From assembly GCA_964651515.1 (NCBI GenBank), contig CAZYYB010000019.1, positions 1 through 35,965 of the forward strand: DNA of 35,965 nucleotides. Reading direction: 5' to 3'. The stretch comes from BOG-1184 sp964651515. GTDB lineage: Bacteria; Fibrobacterota; Chitinivibrionia; Chitinivibrionales; Chitinispirillaceae. The notes beneath the pieces were generated by a model, which was given only the letters and a program-made list of their open reading frames with translations, searched no databases and had not been told where the DNA came from. The position numbers were made by a program, and so were the translations under genes. The number at the start of each line of letters is the position of its first letter. Position 1 is the first letter of the stretch. This document shows, one piece after another, positions 1 through 7,721 of the stretch.

Positions 1-280
1 GCGATCCACTGAAGATATCGGCGTTCGCCGTGGTGAATCGGACGAGCAGCGGGAACTTTTTCTGGGTAGTGGTCATGGCAGTCAGGCCGCCCAGACCCGT
101 CGCCGATTTCGTATTGATGAGGATGTTTTTATACGATTGCCAGGTACTGTAATTGTCCTGGCCGAAGGCCGCGCCCACCATTGCCGCGATTATGGCCGCA
201 ATGCACCACACTCTTTTCCTTGAGGTGCTCCACCGATGGAACTCCATTGTGACCGCATGCACGCTTGAAATTTTAATCAT
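1..280 (-). CDS. Secreted DUF2341-like protein, 5' end only
   Basis: The gene runs off the left edge; only about 93 codons are present. It begins MIKISSVHAV, has a basic stretch, then a hydrophobic signal-peptide core (about residues 23-40) ending near AFG. The mature part has the pattern W-x2-Y-K-N-I-L-I-N-T followed by FPLLVRFTTANADIF, which resembles the start of DUF2341 domains (binding-type domain in secreted proteins, often of polymer degraders). Start chosen at the ATG at 280-278, with AAGAGG upstream. An in-frame ATG 11 codons later (MEFHRW) is an alternative. It lies downstream of guaA on the same strand but 253 bp away, so it is probably transcribed separately. The domain name is from memory of the family pattern and the rest of the gene is outside the window. 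Confidence 0.65.
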   Translation of the reverse strand, partial: MIKISSVHAVTMEFHRWSTSRKRVWCIAAIIAAMVGAAFGQDNYSTWQSYKNILINTKSATGLGGLTAMTTTQKKFPLLVRFTTANADIFSGS

Positions 281-324
281 GGTATTGCCTCTTCTTTCTA
301 TGAAGATCGGTGCAACATTTTGTT

Positions 325-352
325 TTTATAATATAATCGATACAATCATCAA
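325..352 (-). promoter_or_regulatory. Candidate promoter of the left-edge secreted gene
   Basis: Read on the minus strand, TTGATG (352-347) is followed after 16 bases by TATAAA (330-325) in a very AT-rich stretch, about 45 bases upstream of the start codon at 280. The rest of the 281-533 gap shows no gene. An eight-base T run (minus strand, 365-358) lies just upstream but I see no good stem for a guaA terminator. Confidence 0.35.
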
Positions 353-533
353 ATGATAAAAAAAAGACACCCTCATCGAAGAATTCCCGGATTTTTCATG
401 TTCTTCAATGAACAATGAAGAGGGCATAGGGCTCAAGAGGGGCAACCGTTGCTTAAATGACGGCTAACAACCTTTAAAACCGCCATCATCCCTGCAGAGA
501 TCCTCCCGACGGACGATCATCGAGGCAACGGGA

Positions 534-2327
534 TTATTCCCACTCGATGGTGGCGGGCGGTTTGTGCGTAACATCGATGAACAGATCGCCGATGCCGGCA
601 ATCGTCTTCGCCTTTTCAACGATGCCTTCAAGGGTCTCGTGCCTCAGCGGGATGAACCGGGCCGTCATCGCCTCCTGCGAAACGATGGGGCGCAGCACCA
701 CGCACTCGCCGCCCCGTTCATTCACCAGGGGAAGCAAAACTACCGGCATCTGCCACACCGAGTCATACTCACCGGACGAGAACAGCGCTTCGGTAACCAG
801 GTGATCCACGGCGCGAAGGACGGCAAGGCGGGGACGGGTAATGGTCGCGGCAATGAGGCGATAGGAGGGGGAGGATCCCTTACTTAAGGAATATACGACG
901 CGGTTGACAGAGCGAACGGCATTGGTGATGCGGGTTGAAATCTCCTCGATTTTCCGCCAGTCCTGGTCCCCGGAAAGGAGCACCGGATGAGCGTAGGTCC
1001 GGCCGTCGCCCTGCACGCCGACGCTGCGCACGGGGAGAATGAGCGATCGGTAGCCGGCGGGGGCGGCGATGGCGGCAACCTGCGCGGTTGCGGTACTATC
1101 CGACGCCGCTGCGAGGCCATCGGAACACAATACCCGAACGCCGAGGCCCGGCCCGGGGAATGGGTGCCGCCAGACGAGATGCTTCGGGAGGCCAAGCGCT
1201 TCCCCGAGCTCCCGCACTTCGTCTTTGTATAGTTGCGCGAGCGGTTCGATAACGAGCCCGCGTGCAATGAGCTCTATAATCACATCCACGCGATTATGGT
1301 GGGTCTTGATCCGGTCGGCGTGCCTGGAACCGGCACTCTCGATGGTATCCGGGTAGATCGTTCCCTGCGCCAGGAGCCACTCGTCGGGATTGAGCCGGAG
1401 CCCGGCAAACACCCGATCCTTGACTTCGATGAACATCCTGCCGATGGCGCGACGTTTCTCCTCGGGATCCACGACACCCCCGAGCGCGCCGAGGAAATCG
1501 TCGGTCGCATCCTCAATCTTCAGATTATTGAAGCCGTGCCGCCCGAGATAATCAAGGATATCGGCCGATTCATCGAGCCGCATGAGTCCGTTATCGATGT
1601 GGAGCCCCATGACACGCTCCGGACCGATCGCCGCCGTAAGGAGGGCAAACGCGACCGAAGAGTCGACCCCTCCCGAAACGAGCAGGAATACTTTTCGATC
1701 GCCGCATCGCTCACGGATCGATTGTATCAGCGTTGCGACATAGGTTTTCGGGCTCCAGCTCCGGGTGCAATTGCAGATAGTGAGGAAGTTATCGAGGATT
1801 TTCATCCCGTGCGGGGTATCGGTCACTTCGGGGTGGAATTGCAGGCCATATATCCTCGCCGCATTATTACCCACCGCCGCGGCCGGGCAATCGTCCGTGC
1901 TCGCGAGGATCTCAAATGAGGGTGCCGGCGTCTCCACCGTATCGCCATGACTCATCCACACCTGTTCAACCGGATCGAGGCCCGCAAAAAGCGGCGACTC
2001 TTTGATAAGGCGCATCTCCGCCCTGCCATACTCACGGACGCTGCCCTTCGCCACGGCCCCTCCGAGCGCCTGCGCAATCAGCTGGTGACCGTAGCAAAGA
2101 CCGAGTATCGGAATTCCAAGGTCCAGGATCGCCGGATCGATTGAAGGGCTGCCCGCTTCGAGCACGCTGTGCGGACTTCCCGAGAGAACAATGCCCCCAT
2201 AGCCCGTAAGGTTCCCGGCCGGGACGTCGGGCAGCGCAATTTCAGAATATACGCCCAGACGCCTGATGCGGTTGGCTATGAGGTGAGCGTACTGGCCCCC
2301 GAAATCGATGACGACTATTTTTTCCAT
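534..2327 (-). CDS. guaA: GMP synthase (glutamine-hydrolysing), long form
   Basis: Converts XMP to GMP using glutamine and ATP (purine synthesis, cytosol). The N-terminal class-I glutamine amidotransferase domain shows GLCYGHQ with nucleophile Cys78 and the HPE motif at His165/Glu167. The ATP-pyrophosphatase domain has the PPi loop SGGVDSS at 218-224 and the signature TIYPDTIESAG. The protein ends in the typical PPATIEWE. At 597 residues it is about 75 longer than usual bacterial GuaA (about 510-525). After HPFPGPGLGVRVL the dimerisation region seems to occur twice: once around LPVRSVGVQGDGRTY...NRVVYSLS and again from RLAVLRAVDHL to the end. Human GMPS has such a two-part C-terminus. It is the last gene of the grpE-dnaJ-guaA group, starting 6 bp after dnaJ stops. 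Confidence 0.95.
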   Translation of the reverse strand: MEKIVVIDFGGQYAHLIANRIRRLGVYSEIALPDVPAGNLTGYGGIVLSGSPHSVLEAGSPSIDPAILDLGIPILGLCYGHQLIAQALGGAVAKGSVREYGRAEMRLIKESPLFAGLDPVEQVWMSHGDTVETPAPSFEILASTDDCPAAAVGNNAARIYGLQFHPEVTDTPHGMKILDNFLTICNCTRSWSPKTYVATLIQSIRERCGDRKVFLLVSGGVDSSVAFALLTAAIGPERVMGLHIDNGLMRLDESADILDYLGRHGFNNLKIEDATDDFLGALGGVVDPEEKRRAIGRMFIEVKDRVFAGLRLNPDEWLLAQGTIYPDTIESAGSRHADRIKTHHNRVDVIIELIARGLVIEPLAQLYKDEVRELGEALGLPKHLVWRHPFPGPGLGVRVLCSDGLAAASDSTATAQVAAIAAPAGYRSLILPVRSVGVQGDGRTYAHPVLLSGDQDWRKIEEISTRITNAVRSVNRVVYSLSKGSSPSYRLIAATITRPRLAVLRAVDHLVTEALFSSGEYDSVWQMPVVLLPLVNERGGECVVLRPIVSQEAMTARFIPLRHETLEGIVEKAKTIAGIGDLFIDVTHKPPATIEWE

Positions 2328-2333
2328 GCCGTA

Positions 2334-3458
2334 TTAAAGCCCCTCTTTTGCCAGTTTTTCCAAGAGATCCTTTGCCGTGCGGCTGAGTTTTTCGGGCGTC
2401 CGTACATGCACGCGGACGAGCTGATCGCCGCGCTCCCGGCGCTGCAATACGGGAAGCCCTTTGCCTTTGAGCCTAAAAATTTTCTCCGACTGGGTTCCCG
2501 GCGGAATTTTGAGGCTTACCTTGCCGTCAATAGTTTCCACCTCCCGCGACGCACCGAGGGCGGATTGCGAAAAAGAGATATCGATGTCGCTCAAAAGATC
2601 CGTCCCATGACGTTGAAAAAAGTGATGCGGTGTTTCATGAATGAGCACGATCAGATCACCGGCCGGGCCTCCGTTGGGACCGGCATCGCCCTGGTCGGGT
2701 ATGGTGATGTAGTTGCCTTCCGAGACTCCGGCCGGAACGGCGACGCCGACGGTGCTCTCGGTTGAGGCGAGCCCCTCGCCGCCGCAGGAGGGGCACGGGT
2801 CGGAGATGATATACCCGCCGCCACCGCACGTGGGACAGACGCTCTCCTGGATCACCTGGCCGAAAAAGGATGAGGCCACCCGCCGCACCCGTCCCTTACC
2901 ATTGCATGATGAACAGGTTTTTTTCTTCCCTTCGCGGGAGCCGCTGCCGCCGCAGGTGGGACATCGATCCCGGCGTTTGATTTTGATGGTTTTCTGCACC
3001 CCTTGAGCGATCTCCTCCAGGGTGAGCGGCAGGCGGATTTGAAGATCATTGCCTCGCGATGCCTGGCCGCCGCCCGATCGGCGCGATCGTCCGCTCCCGA
3101 ATCCGAACAGATCGCCGAACGAAGAGTCTCCGCCGAAATCCGACATGAAGGCCCGAAGCGCATCGGAAATGTCGAATCCGCCGAAACCGCCGCCGAAACC
3201 GCTGAACCCGCCCGGACCGGCTCCCTGCTGCTGAAACGCCGCATGCCCGAACTGATCGTACTGTGACCGGCGTTGAGGATCCTTCAACACCTCGTACGCC
3301 TCGGTCGCCTGGCGGAACTTTTCCTCCGCGGACTTGTCGCCGGGGTTTTTATCGGGATGGTACTTCATGGCCATCTTCCGGTAGGCCGTCTTGATCTCCT
3401 CCTCGGAAGCGTTTTTTTGTACACCCAGTACTTCGTAGTAATCGGCTTTATCGGTCAT
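2334..3458 (-). CDS. dnaJ: Chaperone DnaJ (type I Hsp40)
   Basis: Co-chaperone that delivers unfolded protein to DnaK and stimulates its ATPase. All type I parts are visible in order: J domain with HPD at 34-36, Gly/Phe-rich linker (about 75-125), then four zinc-binding motifs of the form CxxCxGxG (Cys166/169, 182/185, 208/211, 222/225), then the two substrate-binding C-terminal domains. Length 374 is normal for the family. It lies between grpE (83 bp upstream) and guaA (6 bp downstream), so co-transcription is likely. dnaK is not in this window. Confidence 0.97.
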   Translation of the reverse strand: MTDKADYYEVLGVQKNASEEEIKTAYRKMAMKYHPDKNPGDKSAEEKFRQATEAYEVLKDPQRRSQYDQFGHAAFQQQGAGPGGFSGFGGGFGGFDISDALRAFMSDFGGDSSFGDLFGFGSGRSRRSGGGQASRGNDLQIRLPLTLEEIAQGVQKTIKIKRRDRCPTCGGSGSREGKKKTCSSCNGKGRVRRVASSFFGQVIQESVCPTCGGGGYIISDPCPSCGGEGLASTESTVGVAVPAGVSEGNYITIPDQGDAGPNGGPAGDLIVLIHETPHHFFQRHGTDLLSDIDISFSQSALGASREVETIDGKVSLKIPPGTQSEKIFRLKGKGLPVLQRRERGDQLVRVHVRTPEKLSRTAKDLLEKLAKEGL

Positions 3459-3541
3459 GTGGTTTGAGCTTCCCGGTTAACAATTATCGAACCATCGCCC
3501 CGGTACACGATAGAAGTAACGGGCGGGTTTAAAACCAGTTC

Positions 3542-4135
3542 CTACTTTTCATTATCGGGGACGCCGCTCGAAACGATCACCTTTGCGTGATGCAGCACCC
3601 GCTTCCTGAGATGGTACCCTTTTTCGAAAACTTCAACGATATGATCCTCGGGGATGTCCGCACTCGGCACTTTCATGAGAGCGTCGTGCAACTGGGGATC
3701 GAATTTTTCTCCGGCCGCGGCAAAGGGTTCCAGGCCGTTTCGGGTCAGCACATCGTCGAATTTTGCATAAATCAATTTCATGCCGTCGAATATACTCCGG
3801 GGATCGGTGCATTTTTCATCGCTCCTGATCGCCCGTTCGAAGTTCTCCCGCACCTCGATAAGTTCGCCCATCAATTTCTCGTTTGCCGATTCAACCAGCC
3901 GCTCATAATCGCGACTTACCCGTTTTTTGAAATTATCGAACTCGGCCATAAGCCGCAAATAGCGGTCGCTCTGCCCTTCGAGCTGCTGCTTCAGGTCTTC
4001 GAGCGTGTCGATCGGTCCTTCCTGCTCGCCGGCCGGGGAGTTCTCCGGCACGGATTCTCCAGCGGGTGAGGTGATCGGCTCACGCTCCGCGGCTTTTTCG
4101 AACGCACTCTTGCTTTCATTATTATTATTGCCCAT
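3542..4135 (-). CDS. grpE: Nucleotide exchange factor GrpE
   Basis: Releases ADP from DnaK in the Hsp70 cycle. An acidic low-complexity N-terminus (MGNNNNESK...) precedes a long helix/coiled coil (RYLRLMAEFDNFKKR), and the C-terminal beta domain ends with the family pattern GYHLRKRVLHHAKVIVS. The open frame continues 56 codons upstream, but the start at 4135-4133 is preferred: it has a strong GGAGGT ribosome site at correct spacing, and the 197-residue product matches normal GrpE length. First gene of the grpE-dnaJ-guaA unit. No CIRCE element (TTAGCACTC-N9-GAGTGCTAA) was found upstream, and hrcA is not adjacent. Confidence 0.95.
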   Translation of the reverse strand: MGNNNNESKSAFEKAAEREPITSPAGESVPENSPAGEQEGPIDTLEDLKQQLEGQSDRYLRLMAEFDNFKKRVSRDYERLVESANEKLMGELIEVRENFERAIRSDEKCTDPRSIFDGMKLIYAKFDDVLTRNGLEPFAAAGEKFDPQLHDALMKVPSADIPEDHIVEVFEKGYHLRKRVLHHAKVIVSSGVPDNEK

Positions 4136-4258
4136 AGGTGACCTCCGCGACTGATCTGTTCTTTCAAAAAAGCTTGAAAATATATCCGAAAATACACTAT
4201 GCTTCTCCTTAAATCGTATTCGCCGGGGAAGGGAGACCGTCCTCTCCCGCCGAACGGT

Positions 4259-4288
4259 GATTGCCTCCATTGACCAGAGGAGGCAATC
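4259..4288. promoter_or_regulatory. Perfect 10-bp inverted repeat between grpE and galE
   Basis: GATTGCCTCC (4259-4268) and GGAGGCAATC (4279-4288) are perfect reverse complements separated by 10 bases. A second small repeat GGGAGA/TCTCCC lies beside it (4231-4236/4243-4248). The element is 31 bases upstream of galE and about 125 bases upstream of grpE in a divergent intergenic region, a position suited to an operator or an mRNA leader hairpin. It is not followed by a T run. The regulator is unknown and it does not match CIRCE. Confidence 0.45.
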
Positions 4289-4319
4289 GCAACTCCCTAT
4301 CAATTATTTTTAAATTCTT

Positions 4320-5324
4320 ATGACACAACAGCCTCCAAGAGTTCTCGTCGTCGGCGGTGCCGGCTATATCGGCAGTCATGTGTGCAAAGAACTGTACCGG
4401 AACGGATATCTGCCGGTCTGCTATGATAACCTGGTCTACGGGCACGGGTGGGCCGTCAAGTGGGGGCCCTTCGAAAAGGGCGACCTTCACGACGGGGCCC
4501 GGCTCGCCGAGGTTTTTGCCCTGCACAATCCCATCGGGGTAATTCATCTTGCCGCCTACGCTTATGTGGGCGAATCGGTCGGCGATCCGGCGAAATATTA
4601 CCTTAATAATGTTGCCGGCACCATTTCTCTGCTTAATGCAATGCGCGCCGGCGGAGTGAATCGGATCGTTTTTTCGAGCACCTGTGCGGTGTACGGCATC
4701 CCGGACACGATTCCCATCACCGAAAAAACGCCGCTCGATCCCGTCAACCCCTACGGTGCCTCCAAAATGATGGTCGAACGAATTATGCAGGATTACCACC
4801 ATGCCTACGGCCTCAACTTCATTGCCCTGCGCTACTTCAATGCGGCGGGCGCCGATCCCGAAGGCGATATCGGCGAGGCGCATGAGCCGGAGACCCACCT
4901 GATCCCCCTGGCGCTCGATGCGGGCATGGGGAGACGGGAAGAACTCACCGTTTTCGGAGATACCTATTCCACTCCCGACGGGACCTGCATTCGCGACTAT
5001 ATCCACGTAACCGATCTCGCTCGTGCCCATGTCCTCGCCCTGCGGTATCTTTCTGTCGGCGAAAACGCTTCTACCCGGCTTTCAATGAATTTAGGAACCG
5101 GACGGGGGAGTTCAATACTCGAGCTGATTCACGCCGGAGAGGAGATTATGGGTCGCAAAATTCCTTACCGGATTGCCGCTCCCCGGGCCGGCGATCCTCC
5201 AGCGCTCGTCGCGGACCCTTCTGCCGCGCTGGCCGTTCTACAGTGGAAAGCGGAATTTACCGACCTGCGCAGGATTCTCCGCGACGCCTGGAATTTCCAT
5301 CAAAAAGCAACACGGAAAGGTTGA
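4320..5324 (+). CDS. galE: UDP-glucose 4-epimerase family protein (GalE)
   Basis: Extended short-chain dehydrogenase that interconverts UDP-glucose and UDP-galactose (or a related 4-epimer pair) using bound NAD. The Rossmann motif GGAGYIG is at 12-18, HLAAYAYVGESV follows, then the SST motif near 119-121 and the catalytic YGASK (Tyr145, Lys149), then NAAGADPEGDIGE and RDYIHVTDLA as in GalE. Length 334 is typical. No convincing ribosome site precedes the ATG; the sequence is AT-rich. First gene of a four-gene operon, with only 4 bp to the next gene. Substrate could also be a pentose nucleotide (UDP-arabinose/xylose), given the neighbouring kinase. Confidence 0.92.
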   Translation: MTQQPPRVLVVGGAGYIGSHVCKELYRNGYLPVCYDNLVYGHGWAVKWGPFEKGDLHDGARLAEVFALHNPIGVIHLAAYAYVGESVGDPAKYYLNNVAGTISLLNAMRAGGVNRIVFSSTCAVYGIPDTIPITEKTPLDPVNPYGASKMMVERIMQDYHHAYGLNFIALRYFNAAGADPEGDIGEAHEPETHLIPLALDAGMGRREELTVFGDTYSTPDGTCIRDYIHVTDLARAHVLALRYLSVGENASTRLSMNLGTGRGSSILELIHAGEEIMGRKIPYRIAAPRAGDPPALVADPSAALAVLQWKAEFTDLRRILRDAWNFHQKATRKG

Positions 5325-5328
5325 CTAA

Positions 5329-6777
5329 ATGCATAACGAGCCGATGCCCTTCGAAGTCGCTGAATTTGAGCGCCTCCTGCAGAAGCCGAACAGCGATCCC
5401 ACCGGACTTGCCGGATTTTTCAACAGCGGCGAGATCTGGATCACCCGCGTTCCGGCCCGGCTCGATGTCATGGGCGGCATAGCCGACTACTCCGGTGCAA
5501 ACGTGTGCGAGGCGGTGCTCGGCAGGGGCATCCTTATCGCCCTGCAACCACGTACCGACCGCACCCTCCGAATCCGGACCATGCAGGTCGGCAAAAGGAC
5601 CCTGCCGGTCGAAACACGCATCCCGCTCGATTATTTTGCCTCCGGCTCCGGGCTCGCCGATTATCGCGACGTCAATGAGATCTGCCATGCCAATCCGCTC
5701 CTCTCCTGGGTTTCCTATATTGGGGGCAGCATATTTGCCATGCTCAAGGAGGAGTCGGTCGAACTGCCGTTCGGCTTCAGCCTTCTGCTCCTCGGGGCAG
5801 TGCCGATGAACGTCGGCATCGGAAGCTCGGCAGCGGTCGAGGTAGGAACGCTCTGCTGCCTGAACGCCTACCTTAAGCTCGGCCTGGGAGCCGCCCGTAT
5901 CGCACGGCTCGGCCAGATCGCCGAAAACCATATCGTCGGCGCACCCTGCGGCATCATGGACCAGATTGCCATTACCAGCGGCAAACAGGGAAAGCTCATC
6001 CATATTCTCTGCAGGCCGGGATCGGTGGTGGGAGAGGTTACCATCCCGGCCGGAACCGGTTTCGTCGGCATCAACTCCATGATGCGCCATTCGGTGGCGG
6101 CCAACCCCTACAGCGATGTCCGTATCGGCGCGTTCATGGGGAAGAGGATCATAAACAGCATCCGCGCCGCCAAGGGCCACGAACCGGTGGATTTCCTGAC
6201 GGAGATTTCCGTATCCGAGATGCAGTCGCTTTATAAAAAGCAACTGCCGGAGGTCATGCTCGGCTCGGAATTTTCCGCCGCCTACAAGACCCATGACGAT
6301 CCGGTCACCAAAATTCAACCCGATGCAACCTATCGCGTTGCCGGACCCACTTCCCACCCGATAGAAGAGAATGAGCGGGTGCAATGTTTCATCGAAGCGC
6401 TGAGGAGTGCCCACAACGGCGACGAGGCGGCGCTCGCCGTGGCCGGCGAGGCGATGTACGGTGCCCATGAAAGTTATCGGTCGAACTGCCGGCTCTCGGT
6501 CGAGGAGGTCGATTTTCTTGTCGAAGCGGTACGGAAACGCGGTGCCGGCAAAGGACTCTACGGAGCCAAGATCACCGGCGGCGGCACCGGCGGAACGGTG
6601 GCGGTATTCGGAAAAACGGAAGCGCTTCGCGAGCACATCCCCTCCATCGCCGTCGAATACTCCCGCCGCATCGGCGTCATGCCCGATATTTTCGAAGGCA
6701 CGTCTCCGGGGGCCATGGAGTTCGGGGCGCGGCTCTTTGTCTTCGGATCCCAGGGTTGGCGCCGGGTACCGGCCTGA
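5329..6777 (+). CDS. GHMP-family sugar kinase (galactokinase/L-arabinokinase-like)
   Basis: Predicted to phosphorylate a free sugar at C1 with ATP. GHMP landmarks are present: N-terminal sugar-recognition segment VPARLDVMGGIADYSG (41-56), phosphate-binding GIGSSAAVE (about 163-171), CGIMDQ with the presumed catalytic Asp (about 211), and a C-terminal GAKITGGGTGG loop. The recognition motif is not the GEHxDY of classical galactokinases; GGIADYSG is the version I recall from plant L-arabinokinase, so the substrate is uncertain. Length 482 exceeds ordinary GalK (about 390). Sits 4 bp after galE and 20 bp before a UTP-sugar nucleotidyltransferase, which fits a kinase-nucleotidyltransferase-epimerase salvage route. 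No galT is present. Confidence 0.82.
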   Translation: MHNEPMPFEVAEFERLLQKPNSDPTGLAGFFNSGEIWITRVPARLDVMGGIADYSGANVCEAVLGRGILIALQPRTDRTLRIRTMQVGKRTLPVETRIPLDYFASGSGLADYRDVNEICHANPLLSWVSYIGGSIFAMLKEESVELPFGFSLLLLGAVPMNVGIGSSAAVEVGTLCCLNAYLKLGLGAARIARLGQIAENHIVGAPCGIMDQIAITSGKQGKLIHILCRPGSVVGEVTIPAGTGFVGINSMMRHSVAANPYSDVRIGAFMGKRIINSIRAAKGHEPVDFLTEISVSEMQSLYKKQLPEVMLGSEFSAAYKTHDDPVTKIQPDATYRVAGPTSHPIEENERVQCFIEALRSAHNGDEAALAVAGEAMYGAHESYRSNCRLSVEEVDFLVEAVRKRGAGKGLYGAKITGGGTGGTVAVFGKTEALREHIPSIAVEYSRRIGVMPDIFEGTSPGAMEFGARLFVFGSQGWRRVPA

Positions 6778-6797
6778 TAAGAAGCGGGAAAACCTTC

Positions 6798-7721
6798 ATG
6801 AATAACAAGGGCAGCGACACTTTGACACCGATCATCCGAAAGGCTATCGTCCCGGCTGCCGGCCTTGGAACACGCCATTTCCCCGCCTCGCATGCCGTAA
6901 AAAAGGAGCTGTTTCCGGTCGTCGGCCCCGATGGTATCGCCCGGGCGCTCATCCACTACCACCTCATCGATCTGGTCGGGGCCGGCATCGAAGAGATCTG
7001 CATCATCGTGCAGCCGGGCGCCGATGCCGCCATCCGCGACTACCTGGCCGGACCGGACGCGGCCTACCTGCGGCGGCTTGAAAAGTACCCGAAGCTGCAT
7101 GAAGAGGCGTGCGCCATGCGCACGCTCCTCCCCCGCCTCACCTTTGCGGTGCAGCGCGAGCAGGAGGGCTTCGGCCATGCGGTCTTCCAGACCGGGGCGT
7201 TTGCAGCAGGCGAGAGGGTCCTGCTCTGCCTGGGCGACCATCTCTTCCGGGGATCATCGGTTTCTCCCTGCACGGAGATGATCGCCATCGCGCAAACTAC
7301 CGGGAACCGCTCGATATCGGCGGTGAACCGGATCGGTCCCGCCGACCTCAAAGGTTTCGGCACCATCGCCGGAGCCCGTACCGCGGGAAATTCGCGACTC
7401 ATCGAGGTGAGCCGCATCATCGAGAAGCCCGATCTTGCAACCGCCCGGCAAAGCCTCCGCGTCGACGGCCTGGAGAGCGACGAATTCCTCGGCTGGTTCG
7501 GCATCCATATCCTCGCCCCCTCGATCTACGATATTTTAGAGCGGATGATCCGGGACGATATCCGCGACAACGGAGAGTTCCAGCTGACGCGAGCCCAGGA
7601 GTTCCAGCGGCAGGCGGAGGGGTATCTCGCCCTGGAGATGACCGGGGCACAACGGTTCGATTTCGGTGTCCCGGACGATTTTGTCGCAAGTCTCGGGGCG
7701 TTTCGAAAGGGCACTGCATGA
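6798..7721 (+). CDS. GalU-family UTP-sugar-1-phosphate uridylyltransferase
   Basis: Predicted to join UTP and a sugar 1-phosphate to give UDP-sugar and pyrophosphate. The N-terminal nucleotide-binding signature reads VPAAGLGTRHFPASHAVKKE, a divergent form of the GalU motif. EGFGHAVF corresponds to the GalU QGLGHAV motif, and CLGD is the likely metal-site Asp; FDFGVPDD replaces the usual YDxG. Start chosen at 6798 (MNNKG..., 307 residues), because the upstream in-frame start at 6756 would overlap the kinase gene. Its stop overlaps the next start (ATGA, 4 bp). Being next to a GHMP kinase and without galT, it may act on the kinase product (Gal-1-P or Ara-1-P) instead of only Glc-1-P. Confidence 0.82.
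   Translation: MNNKGSDTLTPIIRKAIVPAAGLGTRHFPASHAVKKELFPVVGPDGIARALIHYHLIDLVGAGIEEICIIVQPGADAAIRDYLAGPDAAYLRRLEKYPKLHEEACAMRTLLPRLTFAVQREQEGFGHAVFQTGAFAAGERVLLCLGDHLFRGSSVSPCTEMIAIAQTTGNRSISAVNRIGPADLKGFGTIAGARTAGNSRLIEVSRIIEKPDLATARQSLRVDGLESDEFLGWFGIHILAPSIYDILERMIRDDIRDNGEFQLTRAQEFQRQAEGYLALEMTGAQRFDFGVPDDFVASLGAFRKGTA

Noticed and set aside
3991..4197. GTG-started 68-codon frame overlapping the grpE start, with AAGGAG upstream
   Set aside because: Out of frame with grpE, without similarity to anything; the ribosome-like site is probably coincidence in an AG-rich leader.
4136..4303. 56-residue N-terminal extension of GrpE
   Set aside because: A strong GGAGGT site precedes the internal ATG at 4135 and the shorter product has normal GrpE length.
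4136..4319. CIRCE/HrcA operator upstream of grpE
   Set aside because: The TTAGCACTC-N9-GAGTGCTAA pattern is absent; the inverted repeat present has a different sequence.
5257..6636. 459-residue minus-strand frame opposite the GHMP kinase
   Set aside because: No recognisable motif; the plus-strand kinase has GHMP motifs and operon spacing.
7109..7717. N-terminal extension giving a 628-residue DUF362 protein
   Set aside because: The extension is Arg/Pro-rich and lies inside the nucleotidyltransferase gene in another frame; the ATG at 7718 fits the family and the 4-bp overlap.
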